DNA of 13,334 nucleotides from JADJPL01 sp049315745 (GTDB taxonomy: Bacteria; Bacteroidota; Bacteroidia; Chitinophagales; Saprospiraceae): the NCBI GenBank assembly GCA_049315745.1, contig JBMOJO010000089.1, forward strand, positions 1 through 13,334. Direction: 5' to 3'. A model generated the notes under the pieces. It worked only from the letters and a program-made list of their open reading frames with translations. It was not told where the DNA came from and did not search any database. The position numbers and the translations under genes were made by a program. Positions 1 through 6,604 of this stretch are shown piece by piece (within the stretch, counting starts at the first letter, position 1; each line of letters opens with the position of its first letter).

Positions 1-77
1 CCTCATTTTCCGATTTCGCTTCGCGAAATCGGAAAATGAGGCGTCTCTCAGAAGAAATTTCCGCCGCCGAAGGCGGC
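1..77 (-). repeat. Palindromic intergenic repeat, copy A, truncated by the window start
   Basis: Bases 1-19 and 23-41 are perfect reverse complements around a TTC loop, so a 19-bp stem is visible and the window starts inside it. By comparison with the copy at 6266-6404, the right arm should run on to base 50 (CGTCTCTCA), with its partner lying to the left of the window. A 12-base spacer (51-62) separates this arm from a second, G+C-rich hairpin, GCCGCC-GAA-GGCGGC, at 63-77. The element lies 63 bases beyond the stop of the minus-strand gene that ends at 141. It lacks the T-run expected of an intrinsic terminator on either strand. I read it as one member of a dispersed extragenic palindrome family; the strand given is that of the short hairpin relative to the left hairpin of the second copy. 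Confidence 0.8.
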
Positions 78-140
78 AAAAACCTTTTCGCACAAACCCA
101 CGATGGGGAGGATGTGTCGTGCTAATGCCGGTCGCCTGTA

Positions 141-3029
141 TCAGTTGAGTTTCAGGGCCGCTTTGCCCTGGGCACCGTCTTTCGTAGCGACCACGGTGTA
201 GGTACCCCGGTACAGGTACATTTTTCCATTATCTGCAGGCTTCATTTTCAGCGGGCGGTCATCGTCCTTGAGGCGGGCGTTCACCGCTGATTCGATCGCG
301 GAGGCTTTGGCCGGGGCGATTTCCAGGGAATAGGGGACATAGTTGAGGCCTTTCTCGCACTGTTGGACAAAGCTGAAGAGCTCTTCCCCTTTCTCGGTTT
401 GGATACTGAAACTAACGGCCCCGGCAGTGGCGACGAACACCGGCAGCTTTGCCACCGGCAGGGTTGCCTCATCCCATAGAGCGCCCGCATTGCCCCAGCG
501 GGGGCTATAATTCAGGGGATCCGGGTCAAAGGCGTGGACGGTCTTGCCGAGCATCTGGGCATTCAACTGTTGCAACTCTTTTGCCCTGCCCAGGTAAAGG
601 GAGCGCCCGTGGGTGCCCACCAATATTTCTTTTTCCCGTGGGTGTACCACCAGATCGTGTACCGGGACGGCCGGGAGGCCGTTGTTCATCAGCATAAAAG
701 ACTTTCCACGGTCGAGCGAGACGTACATGCCGTGGTCGCTGCCCACGTAGAGGATGTCTGCGTTGGACGGATCTTCCTTGACTACATTGAGGGGTTCCAT
801 GGGCAGATCGCTGCCGATACGCGACCAGGATTTGCCGAAATCTTCCGTAACAAATAAGTAAGCGGTAAAATCATCGGAGCGGTAACCATTCAGGCAGGCA
901 TACGCCCTCCCCTCTTCGAAAGCGGAGGCTTGCACCCTGGCCACCCAAAGGTCTTTTGGCAGGGCATCGGAGATACGCTCCCAGGACGTGCCCCCATCGC
1001 GGGTCAGGTGGATCAGCCCGTCGTCGGAACCTGCATAAAGCAAGCCGAACTTCAGCGGAGATTCGTGCAGGGTGGTGAGGGTACCGAAAGGCACATCTCC
1101 TTTTATGCCCCCCTTCGTGAGGTCTCCGGAAATGGCTGTGAAGTCGTTGCCTTTATTGAGGGATCGGTGTACTTTATTGGAGCCCATGTAGAGGATATCC
1201 TGGTTGTGGGACGAGAGGTGGATCGGAGTTTGCCAGTTCCAGCGCAGCGGGCGTTCGCCCAGTTTATGCCTTGGGGTAATCGGGCGGCGCTCCCCTGTTT
1301 TGATATTCAGGCGGGCGTAGAAACCAAACTGAAGCCCTGTATAAACGGTAGCATTATCGCGGGAATCAATCGCGACCTGCATGCCGTCGCCGCCGAAGAT
1401 CGAACGATAGGGATACTGCCCGCTACTTTGCCAGCGGCTGCCTGCGCTATAAGTACTCGGGCCCATCCAGACCCCGTTGTCCTGGAGGCCGCCATAGACG
1501 TTGTAGGGCTGTGCCATATCTACGGCGACGTAGTAGAACTGCCCTACGGGCGGCGTATTGCAGACGTTGTAGTTTTTTCCGTTGTCATAGGAAATATTGA
1601 GGCCGCCATCATTGCCCAGCAGGAGGTGCCCGGGCCTTTTGGGATTGATCCAAAGGGCGTGGTGGTCGGAATGTACATTATCCTGGTCAACGGATTTAAA
1701 GGTTTTACCGCCATCATCCGAACGGATCACAGGCACGCCCAGGACAAAAATCTGGTTGGCGTCATACGGAGCGACGCGTATCGTGCCGAAATAATAGCCA
1801 TAGGAGCTATAGACATTGTCCAGATAGCCGTTGTGGGTTTTCTTCCAGGTGGCGCCCTCGTCATCGGAGCGATAAACCTCCAGGCCTACGACGGGGGTAT
1901 CGAACAGGAGGGAATTGGCATCTTCGGTATATTCTACAAGGCCGGTGGGGCTTACTTTACCCTCTTTCACCATTGCCATGACCTTATCCGCCGAATATTC
2001 CTGAGGGAAGCCGTTGGCAACGAGAAACTCCTTTATCTGATATTTTTTGAGCTGCAGGAAATCCTGTGCGGACATATTGCGTACCTGCTCTTTCGTCACC
2101 AGTTCCGGATCATCGGATTTTTCCGCCGGACGGCGGGCGTAATTGTCAATAGCTGCGTACAGGACCGGTTTGCCATTTGCCCTTGTCATCGTCAGGCCGA
2201 TGCGTCCGAGGCCTTCCCCGGTGGGGATCCCCGCCGTTGGGGTCGTCAGTTTGCGCCAGGACTTACCGCCATCGGTACTTTTGTAAATCCCGCTTCCCTC
2301 GCCGGACTCTGTAAAATCCCAGGCCTTGCGGCTGCGCTGCCATGCGGCGGCGTAGAGGACGTTCGGATTGGCCGGATCCATGAGCAGGTCAACGACACCG
2401 GTTTTGTCATTGATAAACAACACCTTTTGCCAGGTTTTGCCTCCGTCGGACGTTTTGAACACGCCCCGCTCGTCGTTATCAGTGTAGAGATGGCCCAGCA
2501 CGGCTACCCAGGCCGTATTAGGGTCTTTGGGATGGAGGAGGATGCGTCCGATGTGGTGGGATTCCCCCAGGCCCAGGTGCTTCCAGCTTTTCCCGCCGTC
2601 GGTACTGCGAAAGACCCCGTTACCGGAATAAGAAGAGCGGCTGGAATTCACCTCGCCACTCCCTACCCAGATATGGTTATTGTTCCAATCCACCGCAATA
2701 TCCCCGATCGTCATCACCATTTCCTTTTCGAAAAGCGGTTCGAAACTTTGGCCATTGCTATTTGTTTTCCAAAGGCCGCCCGATGCATAAGCCACATAGA
2801 AGTGCGTGGGGTCTTTCTCCCAGACGTCGAGGTCAACGATGCGGCCGCCGAACACACTTGGGCCGATAGAACGAAATTCAACCCCATTGACCAGGGAGGC
2901 CGACTCGAGTACCTTGCGCTGCGCGAAGCCCGCGATGCGCGCTGCGGCCGGCGTTTGCGGCGTTTGCTGCGCGAAAATGGCGCTGAAGCTGAAAAACAGG
3001 AAAAATAAAGCGTTTACAGGTGTTTTCAT
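141..3029 (-). CDS. Secreted Asp-box (BNR/VPS10-like) repeat protein
   Basis: This 962-residue protein begins with a clear signal peptide (residues 1-20, hydrophobic LFFLFFSFSAIFA before QQ), so it should be exported. At least nine Asp-box motifs of the form S-x-D-x-G-x-T/S-W/F are visible, starting near residues 142, 193, 251, 388, 437, 480, 677, 729 and 772. Such motifs mark beta-propeller blades in sialidase-, VPS10/sortilin- and Ycf48-type proteins. A probably helical insertion at about 302-365 interrupts the propeller. The last 100 residues (about 865-962) read as an Ig-like domain of FlgD type, with the pattern G-L-N-Y-V-P then G-T-Y-T-V near the end. No sialidase active site can be assigned, so enzyme activity should not be assumed; binding or folding roles are equally possible. 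The ATG at 3029 is chosen because it gives the signal peptide. No clear promoter was found upstream. It stands alone on this strand. Confidence 0.88.
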   Translation of the reverse strand: MKTPVNALFFLFFSFSAIFAQQTPQTPAAARIAGFAQRKVLESASLVNGVEFRSIGPSVFGGRIVDLDVWEKDPTHFYVAYASGGLWKTNSNGQSFEPLFEKEMVMTIGDIAVDWNNNHIWVGSGEVNSSRSSYSGNGVFRSTDGGKSWKHLGLGESHHIGRILLHPKDPNTAWVAVLGHLYTDNDERGVFKTSDGGKTWQKVLFINDKTGVVDLLMDPANPNVLYAAAWQRSRKAWDFTESGEGSGIYKSTDGGKSWRKLTTPTAGIPTGEGLGRIGLTMTRANGKPVLYAAIDNYARRPAEKSDDPELVTKEQVRNMSAQDFLQLKKYQIKEFLVANGFPQEYSADKVMAMVKEGKVSPTGLVEYTEDANSLLFDTPVVGLEVYRSDDEGATWKKTHNGYLDNVYSSYGYYFGTIRVAPYDANQIFVLGVPVIRSDDGGKTFKSVDQDNVHSDHHALWINPKRPGHLLLGNDGGLNISYDNGKNYNVCNTPPVGQFYYVAVDMAQPYNVYGGLQDNGVWMGPSTYSAGSRWQSSGQYPYRSIFGGDGMQVAIDSRDNATVYTGLQFGFYARLNIKTGERRPITPRHKLGERPLRWNWQTPIHLSSHNQDILYMGSNKVHRSLNKGNDFTAISGDLTKGGIKGDVPFGTLTTLHESPLKFGLLYAGSDDGLIHLTRDGGTSWERISDALPKDLWVARVQASAFEEGRAYACLNGYRSDDFTAYLFVTEDFGKSWSRIGSDLPMEPLNVVKEDPSNADILYVGSDHGMYVSLDRGKSFMLMNNGLPAVPVHDLVVHPREKEILVGTHGRSLYLGRAKELQQLNAQMLGKTVHAFDPDPLNYSPRWGNAGALWDEATLPVAKLPVFVATAGAVSFSIQTEKGEELFSFVQQCEKGLNYVPYSLEIAPAKASAIESAVNARLKDDDRPLKMKPADNGKMYLYRGTYTVVATKDGAQGKAALKLN

Positions 3030-3215
3030 ATAAAAATATTTCTAATTTCAGGTAAGGTTACGGTGTGTTTATAGGCCTGCAGCAGCCCGGCCTTTGTACC
3101 GGACGACGAAAGCTACGACAAAAAAAGGAAGAACCCCACGGATTGCAAAGCAAATCGTTATGTTCGCCAATTTTTTTCGAAAAAAAATATCCGAAGCTCA
3201 ACGCGTTGCCGCGCA

Positions 3216-3725
3216 TCAGAGCAAAAAGTAAGCTGCGGCCGCCAACGCGCTCCTTCGCCCCGGGCATTCCAACCTGGCGATCCGTCGGTAATCGGAGTAC
3301 CGGACGAGGTATTCCCCATCCAGGATTGCAATCCTTTTGAAATCGGAATAGCGGACGATATAGCGCCCGTCGAATTTCAGCAGGCGTCTATAGTTGGAAT
3401 AAGACAACAAGTAATCGCCATCGAACTTATAGATGCGTTTCAGGGAGGGATATTCCTGCACGAAGTCGCCGTCCACTTTCAATACCCTGCGCAGGTTGGG
3501 GTATTGGAGAACAAAGCACTGGGCCGGGGCTACCGAGGGCAGAAGCACCGTCAGGGTGAAGGCCAGCATAAGCCCGTATCTATTTTTGGTCAACGGGTAA
3601 AATGAGGGCACCGGGGGGATAATTTTGGTATTCCGGGGCTGAAACGCGGGAAACGGGACGCAGGTGGCCGGCTTGCTGCTCCATTCACCGATACTGAGCT
3701 TATTCATGAAGTTTTTTCTTTTCAT
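3216..3725 (-). CDS. Small secreted protein with five tandem 17-residue repeats
   Basis: I do not recognise a named family. In the open frame, residues 72-156 are five consecutive 17-residue units (DNA 3258-3512). Each follows roughly hydrophobic-V-x-Y-S-D/N-x-K/R-R-I-x-x-x-D-G-x-Y. The alternating tyrosines and DG turns suggest beta-hairpin repeats. The fifth unit decays after RRIARLE and is followed by a short alanine-rich tail. A hydrophobic stretch at residues 53-68 ending APA-Q looks like a signal peptide but sits inside the frame. The true start is therefore probably the TTG at 3593, giving the charged n-region TKNRYG, or the ATG at 3569; the coordinates given are the outer limit. The extra N-terminal 44 residues are proline-rich and not convincing as protein. 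No Shine-Dalgarno or TAnnTTTG promoter was found for any start. The gene is divergent from the membrane peptide gene at 3766. Confidence 0.62.
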   Translation of the reverse strand: MKRKNFMNKLSIGEWSSKPATCVPFPAFQPRNTKIIPPVPSFYPLTKNRYGLMLAFTLTVLLPSVAPAQCFVLQYPNLRRVLKVDGDFVQEYPSLKRIYKFDGDYLLSYSNYRRLLKFDGRYIVRYSDFKRIAILDGEYLVRYSDYRRIARLECPGRRSALAAAAYFLL

Positions 3726-3737
3726 AACGCAGGCTGT

Positions 3738-3745
3738 TATCTTTG
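3738..3745 (+). promoter_or_regulatory. Bacteroidota-type -7 promoter motif for the lptF-like operon
   Basis: TATCTTTG matches the Bacteroidota -7 consensus TAnnTTTG exactly. It ends 20 bases before the ATG of the first gene of the operon at 3766. About 20 bases upstream lies a T-rich stretch (GTTTTTTC, 3711-3718) rather than a clean TTG, so the -33 element is weak. The placement would give a very short leader. Confidence 0.55.
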
Positions 3746-3765
3746 CGATATAATCTATTCAAAAA

Positions 3766-3975
3766 ATGAACGACAAAACACGGCAGCTCCATTGGTTGTC
3801 CCGGGCAATTGGCGGGCTATTGCTCACCGGCAGCGGGCTTTCCATGGCCATAGATGCCGGTATTACCAAGCAGGAAGGCGGCGCCTGGTTCTGGTACGGC
3901 ACCTTTGCCCTGATCGTTTTTCAGTCGGGGTTATGCCTGATGATTGATTCCGTGCGCTTCAGGCGCAATATCTGA
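3766..3975 (+). CDS. Small two-helix membrane protein upstream of the LptF/LptG-family gene
   Basis: This 69-residue protein has two hydrophobic segments, about residues 15-33 (GGLLLTGSGLSMAIDAGI) and 41-60 (WFWYGTFALIVFQSGLCLMI). They are joined by a short polar loop, and both termini carry basic residues (KTRQLHW at the start, RFRRN at the end). That pattern fits a helical hairpin in the inner membrane with both ends in the cytoplasm. I do not recognise a named family. Its TGA is followed at once by the ATG of the permease gene, so the two are almost certainly co-transcribed and perhaps translationally coupled. A promoter motif lies 20 bases upstream, making this the first gene of the operon. 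A small accessory role with the permease is an inference from position only. Confidence 0.78.
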   Translation: MNDKTRQLHWLSRAIGGLLLTGSGLSMAIDAGITKQEGGAWFWYGTFALIVFQSGLCLMIDSVRFRRNI

Positions 3976-5580
3976 ATGCACAAAACCCGATCTATGAAAC
4001 GAATAGACTGGCTGGTGCTGATCAGTTTTATCCCGCCGTTCATCGTGGCCTTTTCGATTGCGCTGTTCGTGCTCCTGATGCAGGTTATCTGGATTTACAT
4101 GGACGAGATTGCGGGCAAGGGCCTTGGCGCTTTTGAGGTTGCGGAGCTGTTGTTTTACCGGAGCGTAGGTATTATACCGATGGCGCTGCCCTTGGGGATG
4201 TTGCTGGCATCTGTAATGACGCTGGGCAACTTCGGGGAACGATATGAGCTGTCGAGCATGAAATCCGCCGGTATTTCGCTGATGCGGGTTTTGCGCCCGC
4301 TTATGATTTTTGGCTTGGGGATCACGCTGTTTTCCTGGTACAGCTCCGACACCCTCATCCCTGCCTCCAACCTCAAGTTTGGCTCCCGCATGTACGATAT
4401 CCAGCAGAAAAAGCCTGCCCTGCGGCTCGAGGAAGGCGTTTTCAACGATGATTTCCAAAATTTTGCCATTTACATCCGAAAGCGCTTTCCCGATGGCAGG
4501 CGCGTGGAAGGTGTGCTGATCTATGACCATTCCGAGCAGAACTCCGGGAAAATCGCGGTCATATCGGCGCAGACGGGCGAAATGTACATTACCTCTGATG
4601 GGGGGCGCTTCGTCATGCAACTGCGCGACGGGCACCAATACCTGCAATCGCCGGGCTCGGCTTCATCCGGCAGCCGTTATCCGTTTGTGCGCACGGCCTT
4701 CGGCCAATATACCAGGATCTTTGACCTGGGCGAATTTCAGCTCAGCAGAACCAACGAGGACCTTTTCCGTTCGGGAAGGCAGATGATGACTGCCGAAGCG
4801 CTAAAAATTGCCGCCGATTCCATTGGCACGGAGCTCGACCGGAGGGTCGTCGGTTTGTCCAACTATATGGCCAATACCATACACTTTCTGAAGACTGACA
4901 GTACCTACCTCCGTTCCGAAACCGCACCTGAAGAGCAGGCCCCTGCAGATGCTGCGGCGCAGTACGGTTATTCCGACAACACGCAATATGTGCCCCAAGG
5001 GCATGCGATGGTGCCCATTGAGAACCCTGGCACGATCACCCCACAGCGGGAAGTATTTTCTTTAAAATCCGTGAAATCCTTTCTGGAAACCTTTGATGCG
5101 CAGGCACGCACCCAACTGATCAACTCGGCCATCACCCAGGTACAGAGTGTACAGAGCCAGGCGGACATAACTGCTGACATGGTGGACCGTCTGCGGGAAT
5201 CCCGGATCAAGCACGTTTTTGACCGACACTCCAAATACAGTATTGCACTGGCCTGCTTTATCTTTCTCTTCATCGGCGCCCCGATGGGGGCGATCATCAG
5301 AAAAGGCGGGTTTGGCTACCCCATCCTCGTCGCTACGATTTTTTTTATCCTGTTCGTCGTAATGACGATTTTCTGCCGGAAAATCGCCGAATCATTTCTG
5401 TTAAGCCCGGAGGCTGCTGCCTGGCTGCCCTGTATGATCTTTTTTCCGCTAGGGTTATTGCTAACCCGCATGGCCATGAACGACTCCCAGTTACAGATCG
5501 GCGCCCCTTCGGGGAAATGGCGGCAGCGCCTCAATCGGGCCGTAATGAACCGGAGCAAATCAAAACCCGAAAAAATATAG
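3976..5580 (+). CDS. LptF/LptG (YjgP/YjgQ) family permease
   Basis: The family forms the transmembrane part of the LptB2FG ABC transporter, which extracts lipopolysaccharide from the inner membrane and passes it to the periplasmic Lpt bridge. Three hydrophobic segments at about residues 13-40, 61-83 and 104-125 and three at 422-441, 446-467 and 480-500 give the family's 3+3 layout. The signature GAPMGAIIRKGGFGYP follows the fourth helix. The periplasmic part is long: residues 255-410 contain a Q/A/P-rich stretch, and the total of 534 compares with roughly 360 in enterobacterial LptF or LptG. Such insertions are, as far as I know, usual in Bacteroidota. The start could instead be the ATG at 3994 (residue 7, MKRIDWL), which looks more like the family N-terminus. 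LptF and LptG cannot be told apart here. No ATPase gene (lptB) is in the window. Confidence 0.9.
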   Translation: MHKTRSMKRIDWLVLISFIPPFIVAFSIALFVLLMQVIWIYMDEIAGKGLGAFEVAELLFYRSVGIIPMALPLGMLLASVMTLGNFGERYELSSMKSAGISLMRVLRPLMIFGLGITLFSWYSSDTLIPASNLKFGSRMYDIQQKKPALRLEEGVFNDDFQNFAIYIRKRFPDGRRVEGVLIYDHSEQNSGKIAVISAQTGEMYITSDGGRFVMQLRDGHQYLQSPGSASSGSRYPFVRTAFGQYTRIFDLGEFQLSRTNEDLFRSGRQMMTAEALKIAADSIGTELDRRVVGLSNYMANTIHFLKTDSTYLRSETAPEEQAPADAAAQYGYSDNTQYVPQGHAMVPIENPGTITPQREVFSLKSVKSFLETFDAQARTQLINSAITQVQSVQSQADITADMVDRLRESRIKHVFDRHSKYSIALACFIFLFIGAPMGAIIRKGGFGYPILVATIFFILFVVMTIFCRKIAESFLLSPEAAAWLPCMIFFPLGLLLTRMAMNDSQLQIGAPSGKWRQRLNRAVMNRSKSKPEKI

Positions 5581-5592
5581 CCAATAAAGCTT

Positions 5593-6252
5593 ATGCCAGA
5601 TAACTTCTATACTTTCGTAAAGGCAAACGCCGGCTATTTCCTGATGGTCGCAACCCTCCTTGTCGCCGGTCTTGCCTGGACTGCCCTGATGCCCAAGGGC
5701 GCCCTTATCCTTTGGTTTAGCGACCACCGGAGCCAGGCAGGCAACCTATTCTTTGCTATAGCCACGCGTGGCGGTGAAGTGGCAGGTTTCCTGCTCGTAA
5801 TGGCCATACTCTGGCGCATACATTTCAGGTGGGTGCTTGTGCTTGGAGCAATGACCCTTGCCGTGGCGCTTACTTCCAACCTCAGCAAATCCCTGCTCGG
5901 GCAACCCCGGCCCGCAAGATATTTCAAGGACCAGGGCAACTGGCAGGATATCGTACCGGTACCGGGCATCGAATTGCACCAGGGGTTCACCAGCCTGCCC
6001 TCCGGGCACACGATGGCCGCCTTCGCTTTTTTTTCGCTACTGGCCTTTTGTCTGAAGGAAAAACGTATCGGGGCCCCTATTGCTTTCGCCCTGGCCCTGC
6101 TTACCGGTCTTTCGCGGATATACCTCGTACAGCACTTCGAAGAAGACGTCCTGCTCGGGGCAGCTGTCGGTTTTGTGCTGGCTATCCTGTTTTATTGGTG
6201 GTTTGCCCCGCGGGAAGCGCATGTCGGGAAGGACGAGCGCAACACGGCTTAG
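5593..6252 (+). CDS. PAP2-family membrane phosphatase
   Basis: This 219-residue protein carries the complete PAP2 acid-phosphatase signature: K99-x6-R106-P107, P136-S-G-H139 and S174-R-x5-H181-x3-D185. The two conserved histidines are the catalytic pair of the family. Hydrophobic segments at about 14-33, 61-73, 78-95, 140-153, 160-176 and 186-203 fit the usual six-helix fold, with the active site facing the periplasm. Family members dephosphorylate lipid phosphates such as undecaprenyl pyrophosphate, phosphatidylglycerol phosphate or lipid A; the sequence does not say which. The ATG lies 12 bases after the stop of the permease gene, so the two share a transcript. The pairing with an LPS transporter makes a lipid A or undecaprenyl pyrophosphate substrate plausible, but this is inference. 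It is the last gene before the palindromic repeat. Confidence 0.92.
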   Translation: MPDNFYTFVKANAGYFLMVATLLVAGLAWTALMPKGALILWFSDHRSQAGNLFFAIATRGGEVAGFLLVMAILWRIHFRWVLVLGAMTLAVALTSNLSKSLLGQPRPARYFKDQGNWQDIVPVPGIELHQGFTSLPSGHTMAAFAFFSLLAFCLKEKRIGAPIAFALALLTGLSRIYLVQHFEEDVLLGAAVGFVLAILFYWWFAPREAHVGKDERNTA

Positions 6253-6265
6253 GGGGGCTGTTAGA

Positions 6266-6404
6266 GGTGTTTTGCCGCCTGCGGCGGCGAAATGTTCTTC
6301 TGACAGACGGGTCATTTTCACGATTTCGCTTCGCGAAATCGTGAAAATGACCCGTCTGTCAAAACATCATTCGGCGCGAAGCGCAAGGGAAAGGCACTTT
6401 TCGC
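6266..6404 (+). repeat. Palindromic intergenic repeat, copy B (complete)
   Basis: The core is a perfect inverted repeat: arms 6301-6329 and 6333-6361 pair over 29 bp around a TTC loop. On the left, after a 12-base spacer, stands the short hairpin GCCGCC-TGC-GGCGGC (6274-6288). On the right a shorter hairpin GCGC-GAA-GCGC (6374-6384) sits in a similar place, so the unit looks mirrored. The right flank shares CTTTTCGC (6397-6404) with copy A (84-91). Compared with copy A the arms differ by CC versus GG and by one extra base pair, and both arms have changed together. The element lies between the convergent ends of the PAP2 gene and tRNA-His. No T-run follows either stem, so it is not a classical intrinsic terminator, although it could still stop or stabilise transcripts. 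Confidence 0.85.
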
Positions 6405-6457
6405 CACCCTGCATCGTACCCAACTTGGGATGGCGCTATTTACCTTGTTAAGATTAG

Positions 6458-6532
6458 GGTGAATGACCGGACTCGAACCGGCGACCTCCAGAGCCACAAT
6501 CTGGCGCTCTAACCAACTGAGCTACAATCACC
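6458..6532 (-). tRNA. tRNA-His (anticodon GTG)
   Basis: On the minus strand the sequence folds as a complete cloverleaf. The acceptor is GTGATTG with CATTCAC, the D arm is GCTC/GAGC, and the anticodon arm is CCAGA-TTGTGGC-TCTGG with anticodon GTG (bases 6495-6497). The variable loop is AGGTC, and the T arm is GCCGG-TTCGAGT-CCGGT. The extra G at position -1 pairs with discriminator C73, the identity mark of histidine tRNAs. The 3' CCA is not encoded. One U-U mismatch falls at acceptor positions 5-68, and the T stem has one G-U pair. No other tRNA is adjacent. Confidence 0.96.
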
Positions 6533-6558
6533 ATTTTGCCTTTATCGAAAGGCGCGTG

Positions 6559-6589
6559 CAAATATACAGCAATAAGTGTTTTTTGTCAA
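6559..6589 (-). promoter_or_regulatory. Promoter of tRNA-His
   Basis: Read on the minus strand, TTGAC begins at 6589 and TATATTTG occupies 6566-6559, matching the Bacteroidota -33 TTG and -7 TAnnTTTG elements with 20 bases between them. The -7 element ends 26 bases before the G-1 of the tRNA, which leaves a 5' leader of roughly 20 bases for RNase P to remove. This is the best-formed promoter in the window. Confidence 0.7.
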
Positions 6590-6604
6590 TGTAAGCGGCA
6601 AAAA

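Noticed and set aside
63..77. Short G+C-rich hairpins (63-77, 6274-6288, 13249-13265) as intrinsic terminators
   Set aside because: None is followed by a T-run on either strand. Their link to the long palindrome fits a repeat element better.
141..2880. Type IX secretion C-terminal sorting domain in the Asp-box protein
   Set aside because: The end of the protein (GTYTVVATKDG and onward) fits an Ig/FlgD-like domain. The full sorting-domain pattern is not present, so export beyond the periplasm is not claimed.
930..3008. Open frame of 692 codons on the plus strand opposite the Asp-box gene
   Set aside because: The opposite strand encodes a clear signal peptide and nine Asp-boxes. The plus-strand product has no domain pattern and is a by-product of the codon use of the real gene.
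3171..3186. Perfect A/T palindrome TTTTTTTCGAAAAAAA
   Set aside because: It has only two central G+C bases, with no motif around it. In an A+T-rich intergenic stretch this is likely chance, and no terminator stem is present.
3058..3267. 69-codon minus-strand frame overlapping the end of the 17-residue-repeat gene
   Set aside because: I considered it as a frameshifted continuation of the repeat protein. It contains no further repeat unit and no domain, so a frameshift is not supported.
3258..3512. CRISPR-like array suggested by regular 51-base periodicity
   Set aside because: The regularity is at the protein level (17 codons). There are no identical repeats separated by unique spacers.
3931..4647. 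Minus-strand frame opposite the permease gene
   Set aside because: It overlaps the well-supported transmembrane part of the LptF/LptG-family gene and reads as low-complexity H/Q/R-rich sequence.
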